Made by a program: the position numbers and the translations under genes. DNA of 64,000 nt from positions 34,879-98,878 of the forward strand of contig NZ_JABLSI010000011.1 of NCBI RefSeq assembly GCF_019303475.1. The letters are read 5' to 3'. Below the pieces are notes generated by a model. The model saw only the letters and a program-made list of their open reading frames with translations. It was not told the DNA's origin and searched no databases. This DNA comes from Streptomyces sp. JJ38 (GTDB taxonomy: Bacteria > Actinomycetota > Actinomycetes > Streptomycetales > Streptomycetaceae). How positions within the stretch are numbered: the first letter of the stretch is position 1; every line of letters starts with the position of its first letter. This document shows positions 36,928 through 47,260 of the stretch, in pieces.

Positions 36928-37536
36928 TCACTGCCCGGCGAGGGCGCGCAGCCGGGACAGGGCGCGGTGCTGTGCGACGCGGACGGCCCCCGGGGACATG
37001 CCGAGCACCTGGCCCGTCTCCTCGGCGGTGAGGCCGACGGCGACGCGCAGGAGGATGAGCTCGCGCTGGTGCTCCGGGAGGTTGGCGAGGAGTTTCTTGG
37101 CCCACTCGGTGTCGCTGCTCAGCAGGGCGCGCTCTTCGGGCCCCAGGCTGTCGTCGGGCTGCTCGGGCATCTCGTCCGAGGGCACGGCCGTCGATCCCGG
37201 GTGGCGCATGGCGGCGCGCTGGAGGTCGGCGACCTTGTGCTGGGCGATGGCGACGACGAACGCCTCGAAGGGCTTGCCGGTGTCCCGGTAGCGCGGCAGG
37301 GCGCACAGCACGGCGAGGCAGACCTCCTGCGCGAGGTCGTCCACGAAGTGCCGGGCGTCCCCGGGAAGTCTGCTCAGCCTCGTGCGGCAGTAGCGCAGGG
37401 CGAGGGGGTGGACGTGGGCCAGGAGGTCGTGGGTGGCTTGTTCGTCCCCCTCGACGGCGCGCCGCACGACGGCTCCGATGCCCGAACCACGGTCCGGGGG
37501 CCCGACGGCGGGGCCCGCTGTGGTGTCGTCGCGCAT
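36928..37536 (-). CDS. shbA: ECF-like sigma factor, ShbA type
   Basis: The sequence matches the sigma factor encoded between guaB and bldM in Streptomyces, which drives transcription of the main sigma gene hrdB. Region 2 is visible in [22 protein letters not shown] and [23 protein letters not shown]; region 4 in [46 protein letters not shown] use ATG 37536 (202 residues, MRDDTT) because homologues I remember begin with MRDD; an ATG at 37626 with a GGGAGG/GGCGGG upstream would add 30 residues and is the alternative. It is downstream of bldM on the same strand. Confidence 0.85.
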   Translation of the reverse strand: MRDDTTAGPAVGPPDRGSGIGAVVRRAVEGDEQATHDLLAHVHPLALRYCRTRLSRLPGDARHFVDDLAQEVCLAVLCALPRYRDTGKPFEAFVVAIAQHKVADLQRAAMRHPGSTAVPSDEMPEQPDDSLGPEERALLSSDTEWAKKLLANLPEHQRELILLRVAVGLTAEETGQVLGMSPGAVRVAQHRALSRLRALAGQ

Positions 37537-37840
37537 CGGTCCATGGTGCACCGAGCCCGAGGCGTCCGCCGCACCGCGGCCCTGGTTGTGCCCTGAAGCG
37601 TTATGTCGGAGTGCGCCCGTGGCCATCCCGCCTGCCCTCCCCCTTTCGGGTTGCTTCGCACCGTGCCGGCCGACTGCCGCCGGCCCGTCTCCGGCGCCGG
37701 CCGGAGAGGAGTCACCTACCAAGGATGCGGCATCGCGCGCGTTGGTGCGGAGCCCGGGCGGGGAGGACGGGGACCGGCGGGGGCGGGGCGGACCCGGACG
37801 AGCGGGTGGCCGCGCCCCCGGACCACGGTGCGGCGGACGG

Positions 37841-38452
37841 TCAGCGGACGAGGCCCCAGCGGAAGCCCAGGGCGACGGCGTGGGCGCGGTCGGAGGCGCC
37901 CAGCTTCTTGAACAGACGCCGGGCGTGGGTCTTGACGGTGTCCTCGGAGAGGAACAGCTCACGGCCGATCTCGGCGTTGGACCGCCCGTGGCTCATGCCC
38001 TCGAGAACCTGGATCTCCCGGGCGGTCAGGGTCGGCGCGGCACCCATCTCCGCGGAGCGCAGCCGCCGCGGGGCGAGCCGCCACGTCGGGTCGGCGAGGG
38101 CCTGCGTCACGGTGGCCCGCAGCTCGGCGCGCGAGGCGTCCTTGTGCAGGTAGCCGCGGGCGCCGGCGGCGACGGCGAGGGCGACACCGTCGAGATCCTC
38201 CGCGACGGTGAGCATGATGATGCGCGCGCCGGGGTCGGCGGAGAGCAGCCGGCGGACCGTCTCCACACCGCCCAGGCCGGGCATCCTGACGTCCATCAGG
38301 ACGAGGTCGGAGCGGTCGGCTCCCCAGCGGCGGAGGACTTCCTCGCCGTTGGCCGCCGTCGTCACGCGCTCGACGCCGGGAACGGTCGCGACCGCACGGC
38401 GCAGCGCTTCCCGGGCGAGCGGAGAGTCGTCGCAAACGAGGACGGAAGTCAT
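37841..38452 (-). CDS. bldM: Developmental response regulator BldM
   Basis: The 203-residue protein is recognisable as BldM ([20 protein letters not shown]). It has a receiver domain with Asp54 (VLMDVRMPG) and a LuxR-type helix-turn-helix (about 140-200, [44 protein letters not shown]). BldM is an atypical regulator of aerial hyphae and spore formation, acting as a homodimer or as a heterodimer with WhiI. I start at ATG 38452; the frame extends to 38512. A sigma-BldN-type promoter lies about 150 bases upstream (separate entry). It is divergent from whiD across a 545-base region. Confidence 0.97.
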   Translation of the reverse strand: MTSVLVCDDSPLAREALRRAVATVPGVERVTTAANGEEVLRRWGADRSDLVLMDVRMPGLGGVETVRRLLSADPGARIIMLTVAEDLDGVALAVAAGARGYLHKDASRAELRATVTQALADPTWRLAPRRLRSAEMGAAPTLTAREIQVLEGMSHGRSNAEIGRELFLSEDTVKTHARRLFKKLGASDRAHAVALGFRWGLVR

Positions 38453-38997
38453 GGCCGCCCCCCGCTGCTGATGCGCATCACCTTGTGCCTCCAGGCTGTT
38501 ACGAATCGTCACCTGTGCGGTTGATCGCCTTCCGCCCCTCCTTGCGGGGCGTCTCCCCGGCGGCGTGCCGGGGTTCTCGCTGTTCTGCCAACCGCCTCCG
38601 CACTCTCAACGACGGTCACCCGAAAGAGTTACGGGCTACTCCACCCGCATCCAGCACTCTACGTGTGGGCGTGAACACCCAGAAGGACGCGCGCGGCACC
38701 GGACCGGAGCGCCCTCAGGGCGCACCCCGTCGTGCAGCGCGCCTTGGACCACTGTGCCCTATTTGGGCGCTTTTGCTTCCACTTTGTGGCGTCCGTGGCT
38801 AAATTCGCAAAGAGTCATATTTACAGCTACTCACACGACTACTCGATGGATGGACGGTCGGCGGACCGTCCTCCCACCCGACCCACAGAGCGCGGGCACC
38901 CGGCGGCCGTTCCGGCCGGCGCCCGGGCCACGGGCCGCCGGAGACCACGCCGACCAGCCCGTCCAGCAGCCACAGCAACGCTCCGAGAGGACGAGCA
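38453..38997. other. 545-base bldM-whiD divergent regulatory region
   Basis: This is the longest gap without a gene in the window. It holds the sigma-BldN-type promoter of bldM and, near whiD, an AT-rich stretch (about 38755-38850) with runs such as CTAAATTCGCAAAG and CATATTTACAG that would suit whiD promoters and regulator sites. ORFs crossing it look spurious. Confidence 0.6.
38606..38633 (-). promoter_or_regulatory. Sigma-BldN-type promoter of bldM
   Basis: On the minus strand CGTAAC (38633-38628) and CGTTGA (38611-38606) are separated by exactly 16 bases. This is the known consensus of BldN-dependent promoters, which drive one of the bldM promoters in Streptomyces. The start of transcription would be near 38600, leaving a leader of about 145 bases. 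Confidence 0.85.
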
Positions 38998-39351
38998 ATG
39001 GCAGATTTCTCCCGCCTTCCGGGCCCCAACGCCGACCTGTGGGACTGGCAGCTCCTGGCCGCCTGTCGCGGTGTCGACAGCTCCCTCTTCTTCCACCCGG
39101 AAGGGGAACGCGGAGCGGCCCGCAGCGCGCGTGAGGCGGCGGCGAAGGAGGTGTGCATGCGCTGCCCGGTCCGGGCGCAGTGCGCCGCCCACGCACTGTC
39201 CGTGCGGGAGCCGTACGGCGTCTGGGGAGGACTCACGGAGGACGAACGCGAGGAGTTGATGGGACGGGCCCGGCACCGCCTGGTGTCGACGAACCGTCCG
39301 GCGCCGTCCGCGCAGGCTTCCGAGCAGTCCGAGGCGGCGGCGGGCACCTAG
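38998..39351 (+). CDS. whiD: WhiB-like sporulation regulator WhiD
   Basis: The 117-residue protein has the four iron-sulfur cluster cysteines (Cys23, Cys53, Cys56, Cys62), the GVWGG turn (residues 74-78) and the basic C-terminal helix (RARHRLVSTNR) of WhiB-like proteins. Its start MADFSRLPGPNADLWDWQ and its place beside bldM identify it as WhiD, needed for late spore maturation; it binds a [4Fe-4S] cluster sensitive to oxygen and NO and interacts with sigma region 4. ATG 38998 has GAGAGGAC upstream. Confidence 0.95.
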   Translation: MADFSRLPGPNADLWDWQLLAACRGVDSSLFFHPEGERGAARSAREAAAKEVCMRCPVRAQCAAHALSVREPYGVWGGLTEDEREELMGRARHRLVSTNRPAPSAQASEQSEAAAGT

Positions 39352-39369
39352 CACCGACCCGAACCGCGG

Positions 39370-39413
39370 CGAGGCACACCTTCGCAGAAACGTATTTGCG
39401 AGGGTGGGCCTCG
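39370..39413. terminator. Hairpin after whiD
   Basis: Arms of 16 bp with two mismatches (39370-39385 and 39398-39413, CGAGGCACACCTTCGC against GCGAGGGTGGGCCTCG) enclose a 12-base AT-rich loop, just after the whiD stop. Convergent with the LysR gene. Confidence 0.6.
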
Positions 39414-39526
39414 CTGTGCTTTCCGCCCCGGTGGGCGTGTCGCCTCGGCCGTACGGCGTGTTCCGGGCCAGACCGCCGTCCCCCGTTTGGGTCAGCCGGG
39501 CGCGTCGCCCGGGCGGGCCGGGCGCG

Positions 39527-40456
39527 TCAGCCGGGGGTGGGGGGCTCGGCCGGGCCGCCGGCCGCGACCGACGCGAGGTGCTCCAGCGTGGCGGCCACGA
39601 CGGGGACGCGGGCGAGATCGGGGAGGGTGAGGGCCACGACCTCCCGCCGCACCTCGGGCGTGACGGCGACCGTGCGGGCACCCCGGGGCCGTACCGATTC
39701 CACGGCCAGCTCCGGCAGCACGGCGACGCCGAGCCCGGCGCCCACCAGGCCCACCACGGCGGGGTAGTCGTCCGTCGCGAAGTCGATGCGCGGCGTGAAG
39801 CCCGCCGCCTCGCAGACCTCCTCCAGGTGGCGGCGGCAGCGCGGGCACCCGGCGATCCACGGCTCCCCGGCCAACTGGGCGAAGGGGACGGACGGTGCGC
39901 CGGCCAGGGAGTGGCCGTCGGGCACGAGCCCCACGAGCCGGTCCGTGAGCAGCGGCCGGACGACGAGGTCGGCCCACTCGGCGGCGTCCGGCGCGGCGGT
40001 GTCCGGGTAGCGGAAGGCCAGGGCGACGTCGCACTCCCCCGCCCGCAGCAGCTCGACGGAGCGCGGCGGCTCGGCCTCGACGAGCGACACCCGGGTGCCG
40101 GGGTGCTCGGCGCGCAGCGCCGCCACCGCTCCGGGCACCAGCGTGGAACTGGCGCTGGGGAAGGAGACGAGCCGCACGCGTCCGGCACGCAGGCCGGCGA
40201 TGGCCGCGACCTCCTCCTCGGCGGCGGTGAGCGAGGCGAGGACGGTGGCGCCGTGCCGGACGAGGGCCTCCCCCGCCTCGGTCAGCCGGGTCTCGCGTCC
40301 GGCCCGGTAGAGCAGCGGGGTGCCGGCCGACTGCTCCAGCGAACGCATCTGCTGGCTCACGGCGGGCTGCGTGCAGCCCAGCTCCCGGGCCGCGGCGGAG
40401 TAGGAGCCCGTCGTGGCGACGGCACGCAGCACCCTCAGGTGGCGGGCTTCGAGCAT
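39527..40456 (-). CDS. LysR-family transcriptional regulator
   Basis: The 309-residue protein has the N-terminal winged helix (LRVLRAVATTGSYSAAARELGCTQPAVSQQMRSLEQSAGTPLL) and the periplasmic-binding-like effector domain (RLVSFPSASSTLVPGAVAALRAEHPG). GCPRCRRHLEEVCEAAGF carries three cysteines that could be redox or metal sensitive. It is divergent from the MOSC gene by 81 bases, so that operon is the likely target besides its own gene. The ligand is not known. Confidence 0.9.
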   Translation of the reverse strand: MLEARHLRVLRAVATTGSYSAAARELGCTQPAVSQQMRSLEQSAGTPLLYRAGRETRLTEAGEALVRHGATVLASLTAAEEEVAAIAGLRAGRVRLVSFPSASSTLVPGAVAALRAEHPGTRVSLVEAEPPRSVELLRAGECDVALAFRYPDTAAPDAAEWADLVVRPLLTDRLVGLVPDGHSLAGAPSVPFAQLAGEPWIAGCPRCRRHLEEVCEAAGFTPRIDFATDDYPAVVGLVGAGLGVAVLPELAVESVRPRGARTVAVTPEVRREVVALTLPDLARVPVVAATLEHLASVAAGGPAEPPTPG

Positions 40457-40537
40457 GACTCAACCATAAGGCCGCCTTTGACATCGCCCACCGGACAGCG
40501 GCTCAGCGGGTACGGGCCCGCGATCTACTCTGGCCGC

Positions 40538-41188
40538 ATGCGCGTACTCTCGGTGAATCTCGGCTCCCTGCTCACGTCCGACCACACCTCCGCCCCGGGC
40601 GGGCTGACGGGGATCGGCAAGGTGCCGGTGCCGGGCCCCGTGCGGGTCGCGGCGCCGGGTCCGCGGGGGACGGGCGGCAGCGGGCTCGCCGGAGACGCCA
40701 TCGGGGACCTGCGGCACCACGGCGGGGACGACCAGGCGGTGTACGCCTTCGCCCGGGAGGACCTGGACGCCTGGGGGCGCGAGCTGGGCCGCGAGCTGCC
40801 CTCCGGCGCGTTCGGGGAGAACCTGACGACGTCCGGCTACGACCTGAACGAGGCGCTGGTCGGCGAGCGCTGGCGCATCGGCGACGGCGCGCTGCTGGAG
40901 GTGTCCTCGGTGCGCGTCCCCTGCCGGACGTTCGCCGGGCACCTCGACGAGCGGGGCTGGGTCAGGCGTTTCACCCAGGCCGGGCGCCCCGGTCCGTACC
41001 TGCGCGTGATCGAGGAGGGCGAGGTCCGCGCGGGGGACACGCTCGACGTCGTGCACCGCCCCGACCACAAGGTGACCGTCTCGTTCATGTTCCGGGCGAT
41101 GACCACCGAGCAGGCACTGCTCCCCGAGCTGCTCGCCGCCGGCGACGCGCTGCCCGAGTCCGTACGGCGCAAGGCGCTCGACCGGTGA
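40538..41188 (+). CDS. MOSC-domain protein
   Basis: The 216-residue protein has the MOSC core: GDAIGDLRHHGGDDQAVYAF, FGENLTTSG, VGERWRIGDGALLEVSSVRVPCRTFAGHL with the conserved Cys. This is the YiiM-like single-domain type, proposed to bind molybdenum cofactor sulfur; YiiM-like proteins reduce N-hydroxylated compounds. The ATG at 40538 has no evident Shine-Dalgarno, so a leaderless message is possible. Its last codons overlap the next gene (GTGA). LysR gene divergent upstream. Confidence 0.85.
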   Translation: MRVLSVNLGSLLTSDHTSAPGGLTGIGKVPVPGPVRVAAPGPRGTGGSGLAGDAIGDLRHHGGDDQAVYAFAREDLDAWGRELGRELPSGAFGENLTTSGYDLNEALVGERWRIGDGALLEVSSVRVPCRTFAGHLDERGWVRRFTQAGRPGPYLRVIEEGEVRAGDTLDVVHRPDHKVTVSFMFRAMTTEQALLPELLAAGDALPESVRRKALDR

Positions 41189-42027
41189 GCCGGTTCGAGG
41201 AGTTCCGCGCCCTGCACCGACCCGGAAGACCCCTGGTGCTGCCCAACGCGTGGGACCACGCCTCCGCCGCCGCGCTCGTGACCGCCGGGTTCGCCGCCGT
41301 CGGGACGACGAGCCTCGGCGTGGCCGGTGCCGCGGGCCTGCCGGACGCCGCGGGTGCCGCGCGGGAGGAGACGCTGCGGCTCGCCGGGAGCCTGGCCCGG
41401 CTGCCCGTCCCGGTGACCGTCGACATCGAGAACGGCTTCGGCACGGACCCGCAGGACGTGGCCGCCCTGGCCGCGCGGCTCGAACGCGCCGGGATCGCGG
41501 GTGTGAACATCGAGGACGGACGCCCGGACGGCACGCTCACCGACGTCTCCCACCAGTGCGCCGTGCTGCAGGCCGTGCTCCGCTCGGCACCCTCGCTCTT
41601 CGTGAACGCCCGCACCGACACGTACTGGCTGCCCGGCCACGAGGGCGAGACGGAGGCCCGGCTGCGCGCCTACCAGGAGGCGGGGGCGCACGGCCTCTTC
41701 GTCCCCGGGCTGCGGGGGGAGCGGGCCGTGCGCTCGGTGACGGGGACGTGCGCGGCTCCGCTCAACCTGCTGTTCACACCCGGTGGACCGAGCGTGTCCG
41801 AGCTCGCCGCCTGGGGGGTGGCCCGGGTGAGCACGGGCTCACTGCTCTTCCGCGCGGCCGTCCACCAGGCGGTCGAGGTGGCGCGCGGCGTCCTGGACGA
41901 CGACGCCACGCGGGCGGCGGACCTCGGTGGCGTGCCCTCCTACGGGCAGGCCCAGGCCTGGTCGGAGCCGTTCACCGGCACCCGCGCGGGAGCGCGTCCG
42001 AAAGACGGGAGCCCGCCGGGGCGTTGA
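41185..42027 (+). CDS. Isocitrate lyase/PEP mutase-family protein
   Basis: The 280-residue protein has the superfamily pattern: LPNAWDHASAAALVTAGFAAVGTTSLGVA, VTVDIENGFGTDP, GIAGVNIEDGRPDG, FVNARTDTYW and LNLLFTPGGPSVSEL. The nucleophile Cys of isocitrate lyase is not in the KKCGH form; here the family is the oxaloacetate decarboxylase/phosphonomutase-like branch. A GTG start overlaps the MOSC stop, so co-translation is likely. The substrate is unknown. Confidence 0.8.
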   Translation: MSRFEEFRALHRPGRPLVLPNAWDHASAAALVTAGFAAVGTTSLGVAGAAGLPDAAGAAREETLRLAGSLARLPVPVTVDIENGFGTDPQDVAALAARLERAGIAGVNIEDGRPDGTLTDVSHQCAVLQAVLRSAPSLFVNARTDTYWLPGHEGETEARLRAYQEAGAHGLFVPGLRGERAVRSVTGTCAAPLNLLFTPGGPSVSELAAWGVARVSTGSLLFRAAVHQAVEVARGVLDDDATRAADLGGVPSYGQAQAWSEPFTGTRAGARPKDGSPPGR

Positions 42028-42054
42028 CGGCCTCGGCCGTTTACGGTTCGCGGT

Positions 42055-42828
42055 ATGACGACTGCACTCATCACAGGAGCGACGGCCGGTCTCGGCGCCG
42101 CGTTCGCACGGCGGCTGGCGCGGGACGGGCACGACGTGGTCCTGGTCGCCCGGGACGGCGAGCGGCTGGCCCGGCAGGCGACCGAGCTGCACGACCGGCA
42201 CGGCGTCGAGGCCTCCACCCTGCGGGCGGACCTGAGCACCGAGGAGGGCATCGCCGCGGTCGCCGAGCGGCTCTCGGACCGGCGCCACCCGGTCGACCTG
42301 CTCGTCAACAACGCCGGATTCGGCTCCAAGGGCCGCTACCTGGAGGTGTCGGAGGAGGACGAGCTGCGCATGCTGCGCCTGCACGTCGAGGCGGTGCTGC
42401 GGCTGACCTCGGCCGCGGCCGAGGCGATGCGCGGGCGTGGGCGCGGGGGCGTGGTGAACGTGGCCTCGGTCGCCGCGTTCGTGCCACGTGGCACCTACGG
42501 GGCCAGCAAGGCCTGGGTCGTGCAGTTCACCCAGGGCGCGGCCCAGGACCTGGCGGGCTCGGGGGTGCGGCTGATGGCCCTGTGCCCGGGGTTCGTGCGC
42601 ACCGAGTTCCACGAGCGGGCCGGGATGTCGACGTCGAACGTGCCGGGGTGGATGTGGCTGGAGGCCGACCGCGTGGTGGACGCCGCCCTGCGGGACCTGG
42701 CCCGGGGCCGCACGCTCTCGGTCCCGGACGCGCGCTACAAGACGCTGCTCGGCGCGAGCAAGCTGGTGCCGCGCGGGCTGATGGGCCGGGTCTCATCCAC
42801 GTCGGGGCGCAAGTACGGGCCGAAGTAG
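42055..42828 (+). CDS. Short-chain dehydrogenase/reductase
   Basis: The 257-residue protein has TGATAGLGAAFARRLARDG (NADP-type TGxxxGxG, residues 7-25), NNAGFG and the catalytic Ser-x-Tyr-x3-Lys set (VASVAAF ... YGASKAW). It belongs to the DltE/YqjQ-like group of SDRs. It follows the isocitrate-lyase-like gene by 27 bases and is probably in the same operon. The substrate is unknown. Confidence 0.85.
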   Translation: MTTALITGATAGLGAAFARRLARDGHDVVLVARDGERLARQATELHDRHGVEASTLRADLSTEEGIAAVAERLSDRRHPVDLLVNNAGFGSKGRYLEVSEEDELRMLRLHVEAVLRLTSAAAEAMRGRGRGGVVNVASVAAFVPRGTYGASKAWVVQFTQGAAQDLAGSGVRLMALCPGFVRTEFHERAGMSTSNVPGWMWLEADRVVDAALRDLARGRTLSVPDARYKTLLGASKLVPRGLMGRVSSTSGRKYGPK

Positions 42829-43000
42829 CGCCGCCGGCTCCGGTCCGGCGCCGGGCGTGGGGAAGGTTTCGCGCGGGGGCGGTGCGCGAGGGCCGCGGAA
42901 CCGGCCCTCTCCGTCCCGCGGCTGGGCAGGAAACCCGACCGGGACGGACATAGCCTGGAATGGTCCGACTGTTTCGATGATGGGCCAATAGGGGGCCGTC

Positions 43001-43705
43001 ATGACATTCGTCCAGCTCATCGACTGTAAGACCAACCGAGTCGATGACATGAACAGGCTCTTGGACTCCTGGGTCGAGGCGACCCGGGGCAAGCGCACCG
43101 CGACGCACGCGATGGTGGGCAAGGACCGCTCCAGCTCCACGCACCTCGTGGAGATCGTCGAGTTCCCCTCCTACGAGGAGGCCATGCGGAACTCGAACCT
43201 GCCCGAGACGGACCGGATCTTCCAGGAGATGGTCGCGCTCTGCGACGAGATGCCGCAGTTCACGGACCTCGACGTCGTGCGCGACGAGCAGCTGAACAAG
43301 GGGACGGCGCGGCAGCTCTTCGAGGAGCTGCTGAACCAGCGCGACTTCGCCTCCCTGGAGGAGTACTTCCACGAGGACTACACCGAGCACGATCCGGCCA
43401 ACCCGGAGGGCGTCGTGCACGGGCTCCAGCAGCTCCGGCAGAACCTGAACCGGGAGATCGTCCCGTTCGAGCCCCGGTTCACCGTGGACAGCGCCGCCGC
43501 CGACGGCGACCTGGTCTGCGTGCGGTTCACCGCCACCGGACGGCACGTCGGCGAGTTCATGGGCCTGGCGCCCACCGGCAAGGAGTTCAGCCTCACCGGC
43601 CAGGTGACGTTCCGATTCCGCGACGGCAAGATCGCGGAAGGCTGGTTCAACTGGGACAACGCCCGACTGCTCGCCGAGCTCGGGCTGGTGGAGATGCCCG
43701 GCTAG
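43001..43705 (+). CDS. SnoaL-like ester cyclase fused to an N-terminal ABM-like domain
   Basis: ATG 43001 follows AGGGGGCCGTC. Of 234 residues, 1-95 form a small alpha-beta domain (FVQLIDCKTNRVDDMNRLLDSW... HLVEIVEFPSYEEAM) resembling dimeric ferredoxin-like monooxygenase folds, and 100-230 form a SnoaL/NTF2-like cone (ARQLFEELLNQRDF... YTEHDPANPEG... RHVGEFMGLAPTGKEF). SnoaL-like proteins include polyketide cyclases and hydrolases; the function here is not known. The fusion is unusual in one short protein. Convergent with groEL across a strong terminator. Confidence 0.7.
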   Translation: MTFVQLIDCKTNRVDDMNRLLDSWVEATRGKRTATHAMVGKDRSSSTHLVEIVEFPSYEEAMRNSNLPETDRIFQEMVALCDEMPQFTDLDVVRDEQLNKGTARQLFEELLNQRDFASLEEYFHEDYTEHDPANPEGVVHGLQQLRQNLNREIVPFEPRFTVDSAAADGDLVCVRFTATGRHVGEFMGLAPTGKEFSLTGQVTFRFRDGKIAEGWFNWDNARLLAELGLVEMPG

Positions 43706-43763
43706 ACGCGGCTCGGGCGCGGCGCGCACCGGGCGCACGGCCCGGCACGGGGTGCGGAGAGCC

Positions 43764-43800
43764 GACAGGCCCCCACCCGGGCAGCGGGTGAGGGCCTGTC
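43764..43800. terminator. Strong hairpin between the SnoaL gene and groEL
   Basis: GACAGGCCC at 43764 pairs with GGGCCTGTC ending at 43800; the stem continues with CACCCG/CGGGTG after one mismatch (about 16 bp). It lies between two convergent genes. Confidence 0.8.
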
Positions 43801-43846
43801 GTGAGCCGGACGGCGCGAGCGCGCGCCGGCCCGGTGAGCGGGTGGC

Positions 43847-45568
<1,722 letters not shown>

Positions 45569-45593
45569 TCAGCACGCGGACGTGCGGGGTGCC

Positions 45594-45902
45594 TTACTTC
45601 TCGATGATCGCGAGCACGTCGCGAGCCGAGAGGACGAGGTACTCCTCGTTGTTGTACTTCACCTCGGTGCCGCCGTACTTGCTGTACAGGACGATGTCGC
45701 CGACCTTGACGTCGAGCGGCAGGCGGTTTCCGTCCTCGAAGCGGCCCGGGCCCACGGCCAGGACGGTGCCCTCCTGGGGCTTCTCCTTCGCGGTGTCCGG
45801 AATGACCAGGCCCGAGGCCGTGGTCTGCTCGGCGTCGAGCGGCTGGACCACGATGCGGTCCTCAAGCGGCTTGATGGCAACCTTGGAGCTGGCGGTCGTC
45901 AC
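45594..45902 (-). CDS. groES: Co-chaperonin GroES
   Basis: The GTG at 45902 follows AAGGGGGAGG, giving 102 residues, the normal length. Motifs [22 protein letters not shown] (mobile loop), [20 protein letters not shown] and [15 protein letters not shown] are typical. It caps the GroEL ring. First gene of groES-groEL1; its promoter overlaps two CIRCE operators (46001-46073), so it is repressed by HrcA and induced by heat. Confidence 0.97.
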   Translation of the reverse strand: MTTASSKVAIKPLEDRIVVQPLDAEQTTASGLVIPDTAKEKPQEGTVLAVGPGRFEDGNRLPLDVKVGDIVLYSKYGGTEVKYNNEEYLVLSARDVLAIIEK

Positions 45903-46000
45903 GATCCGACCTCCCCCTTCGGAGATCTCACGGGGTCTTATGTCTAGAGGTGGCGACCTGGTCGATCCGTCGTCGCGGGTGCCGGACCTTCCCGTCGCGC

Positions 46001-46027
46001 CTGGCACTCCCCTGCGGAGAGTGCCAA
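46001..46027 (-). promoter_or_regulatory. CIRCE operator, proximal copy
   Basis: CTGGCACTC (46001-46009), nine bases, GAGTGCCAA (46019-46027). This matches the HrcA-binding CIRCE consensus TTAGCACTC-N9-GAGTGCTAA with changes at the ends only. Confidence 0.9.
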
Positions 46028-46032
46028 CGGTG

Positions 46033-46061
46033 AGACTATGCCTCGGTTAGCACTCGGTCAA
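46033..46061 (-). promoter_or_regulatory. groES promoter
   Basis: On the minus strand TTGACC (46061-46056) and TAGTCT (46038-46033) are 17 bases apart. The -35 element lies in the loop of the distal CIRCE and the -10 just downstream of it, so HrcA binding would block RNA polymerase. Confidence 0.8.
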
Positions 46062-46073
46062 GCGGAGTGCCAA
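46047..46073 (-). promoter_or_regulatory. CIRCE operator, distal copy
   Basis: TTAGCACTC (46047-46055), nine bases, GAGTGCCAA (46065-46073): one base from the perfect CIRCE consensus. It overlaps the -35 element of the groES promoter. Confidence 0.95.
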
Positions 46074-46128
46074 TTCCCGGCGCGCGTCGCGCTCCGTCCG
46101 CTTGGCGAAGCGCTGCCGGGGCGGGCCG

Positions 46129-47214
46129 CTACAGGCGCTTGGCGCTCCGGAAAGCCGTGGCGTAGTAACCGTTGCCGTCCAGCCGCGCGGTTCCGCCCTT
46201 GTCCCCGATCGTCGGACCGTTCAGCTCCTCCCGGCTGGACACGAAGACCTTGTGCCCGTCCGTGTCCACTCCGAGATAGAGGCCGACGTGGTCCAGCCGC
46301 TTGCCGGTGCGGCTGTCCAGCCAGAAGAAGACCAGGTCACCGGGTTGCAGGACGCTGGTGGAGTCGGGCCGCTCGTAGAGCGGGGGCTCGCCGCTCAGCT
46401 CGATGACATCTGTGCCGAGGTCGGACCTCGCCATCGCGTCCGCGGTACGCGGCAGGCCGTCGCCGACCCCGTCCTTCGCGGCGAGGGGGTAGCGGGCCCG
46501 GTAGCCGAGCACCAGCCGCATGTAGCCGGAGCAGTCGACGGCGCGGGCCCGGCCGGCTTCGGGATACTGCGTGGTCCCGTCCCGGAACGTGTACGGGATG
46601 CCGAGGTAGTCGTAGAAGTCCGAGTCCTCCAGCCGGAGATCGGCCCCACCCCGGCTCTCGGGGTTGAGCGGGCCGAACTGCGCGTCGCCCGCGTACGCGA
46701 TGCCCTCGCCGTCTTCCTTGACGGGCGCCCCTTCCACGTACTGGAAGGCCAGCGCGAAGAGGTCGTCCTCCTCGCTGCCGAAGTACTCGGCGAACCAGTC
46801 CTTGAACCACTGCTCCTTCTCGGCACCCTTGCGCCAGTGCTCGGGCATCAGCCGTACCCAGTTCTCGGTGACCACCTGGCTCCGGGTGTTGGCCGGTTCA
46901 CCGAAGGTGCGGCTCGGTCCGGTGAGCGTCGCCGTGCGGGAGCCGTCGGTGAACGTGGCGAGCACCCGCCCGTCCTCGCCCCGGAGCACGCTGCGGTCCG
47001 GGTTCTTCAGCCGCTCCCAGGTCCGCTCGCCGGGGGCGTCGCCCAGCCCGGCCTTCTTGAGCTCGGGGGAGTCGGTGACCGCCTGCACGGTGGGCACTTT
47101 CGCCTGCTCCTCGGCGCGCAGCGCCACGGTCAGGTAGCCGCTGGCGGCCAGCAGGGAGACAACCGTGATCGCGTGTAGGACGGGGCGGGAGGTTCGCTTG
47201 GCTTTGGTGGCCAT
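46129..47214 (-). CDS. NlpC/P60-type cysteine peptidase, membrane-anchored, in the CapBC operon
   Basis: The 361-residue protein has an N-terminal signal anchor (residues ~12-32). The C-terminal NlpC/P60-like domain has the nucleophile Cys228 in AVDCSGYMRLVLGY, His309 in RLDHVGLYLG and the LQPGDLVFFWLDS strand. The middle region (60-180) is unlike cell-wall endopeptidases I know. NlpC/P60 enzymes cut gamma-D-glutamyl bonds, and the gene is the last of a co-oriented set with CapB and CapC homologues (46 bases after capC). Cleaving or transferring a poly-gamma-glutamyl chain is therefore an attractive inference. Confidence 0.8.
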   Translation of the reverse strand: MATKAKRTSRPVLHAITVVSLLAASGYLTVALRAEEQAKVPTVQAVTDSPELKKAGLGDAPGERTWERLKNPDRSVLRGEDGRVLATFTDGSRTATLTGPSRTFGEPANTRSQVVTENWVRLMPEHWRKGAEKEQWFKDWFAEYFGSEEDDLFALAFQYVEGAPVKEDGEGIAYAGDAQFGPLNPESRGGADLRLEDSDFYDYLGIPYTFRDGTTQYPEAGRARAVDCSGYMRLVLGYRARYPLAAKDGVGDGLPRTADAMARSDLGTDVIELSGEPPLYERPDSTSVLQPGDLVFFWLDSRTGKRLDHVGLYLGVDTDGHKVFVSSREELNGPTIGDKGGTARLDGNGYYATAFRSAKRL

Positions 47215-47260
47215 GGGATCGATCAGCTCCGGGGAAAGAACGCGGTGGTGGTCGGCGCCG

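Noticed and set aside
38471..38510. A second CGTAAC near the bldM start (minus strand, about 38503) as a BldN promoter
   Set aside because: At 16-base spacing the downstream hexamer is GTGATG, not CGTTGA; the copy at 38606-38633 is a far better match.
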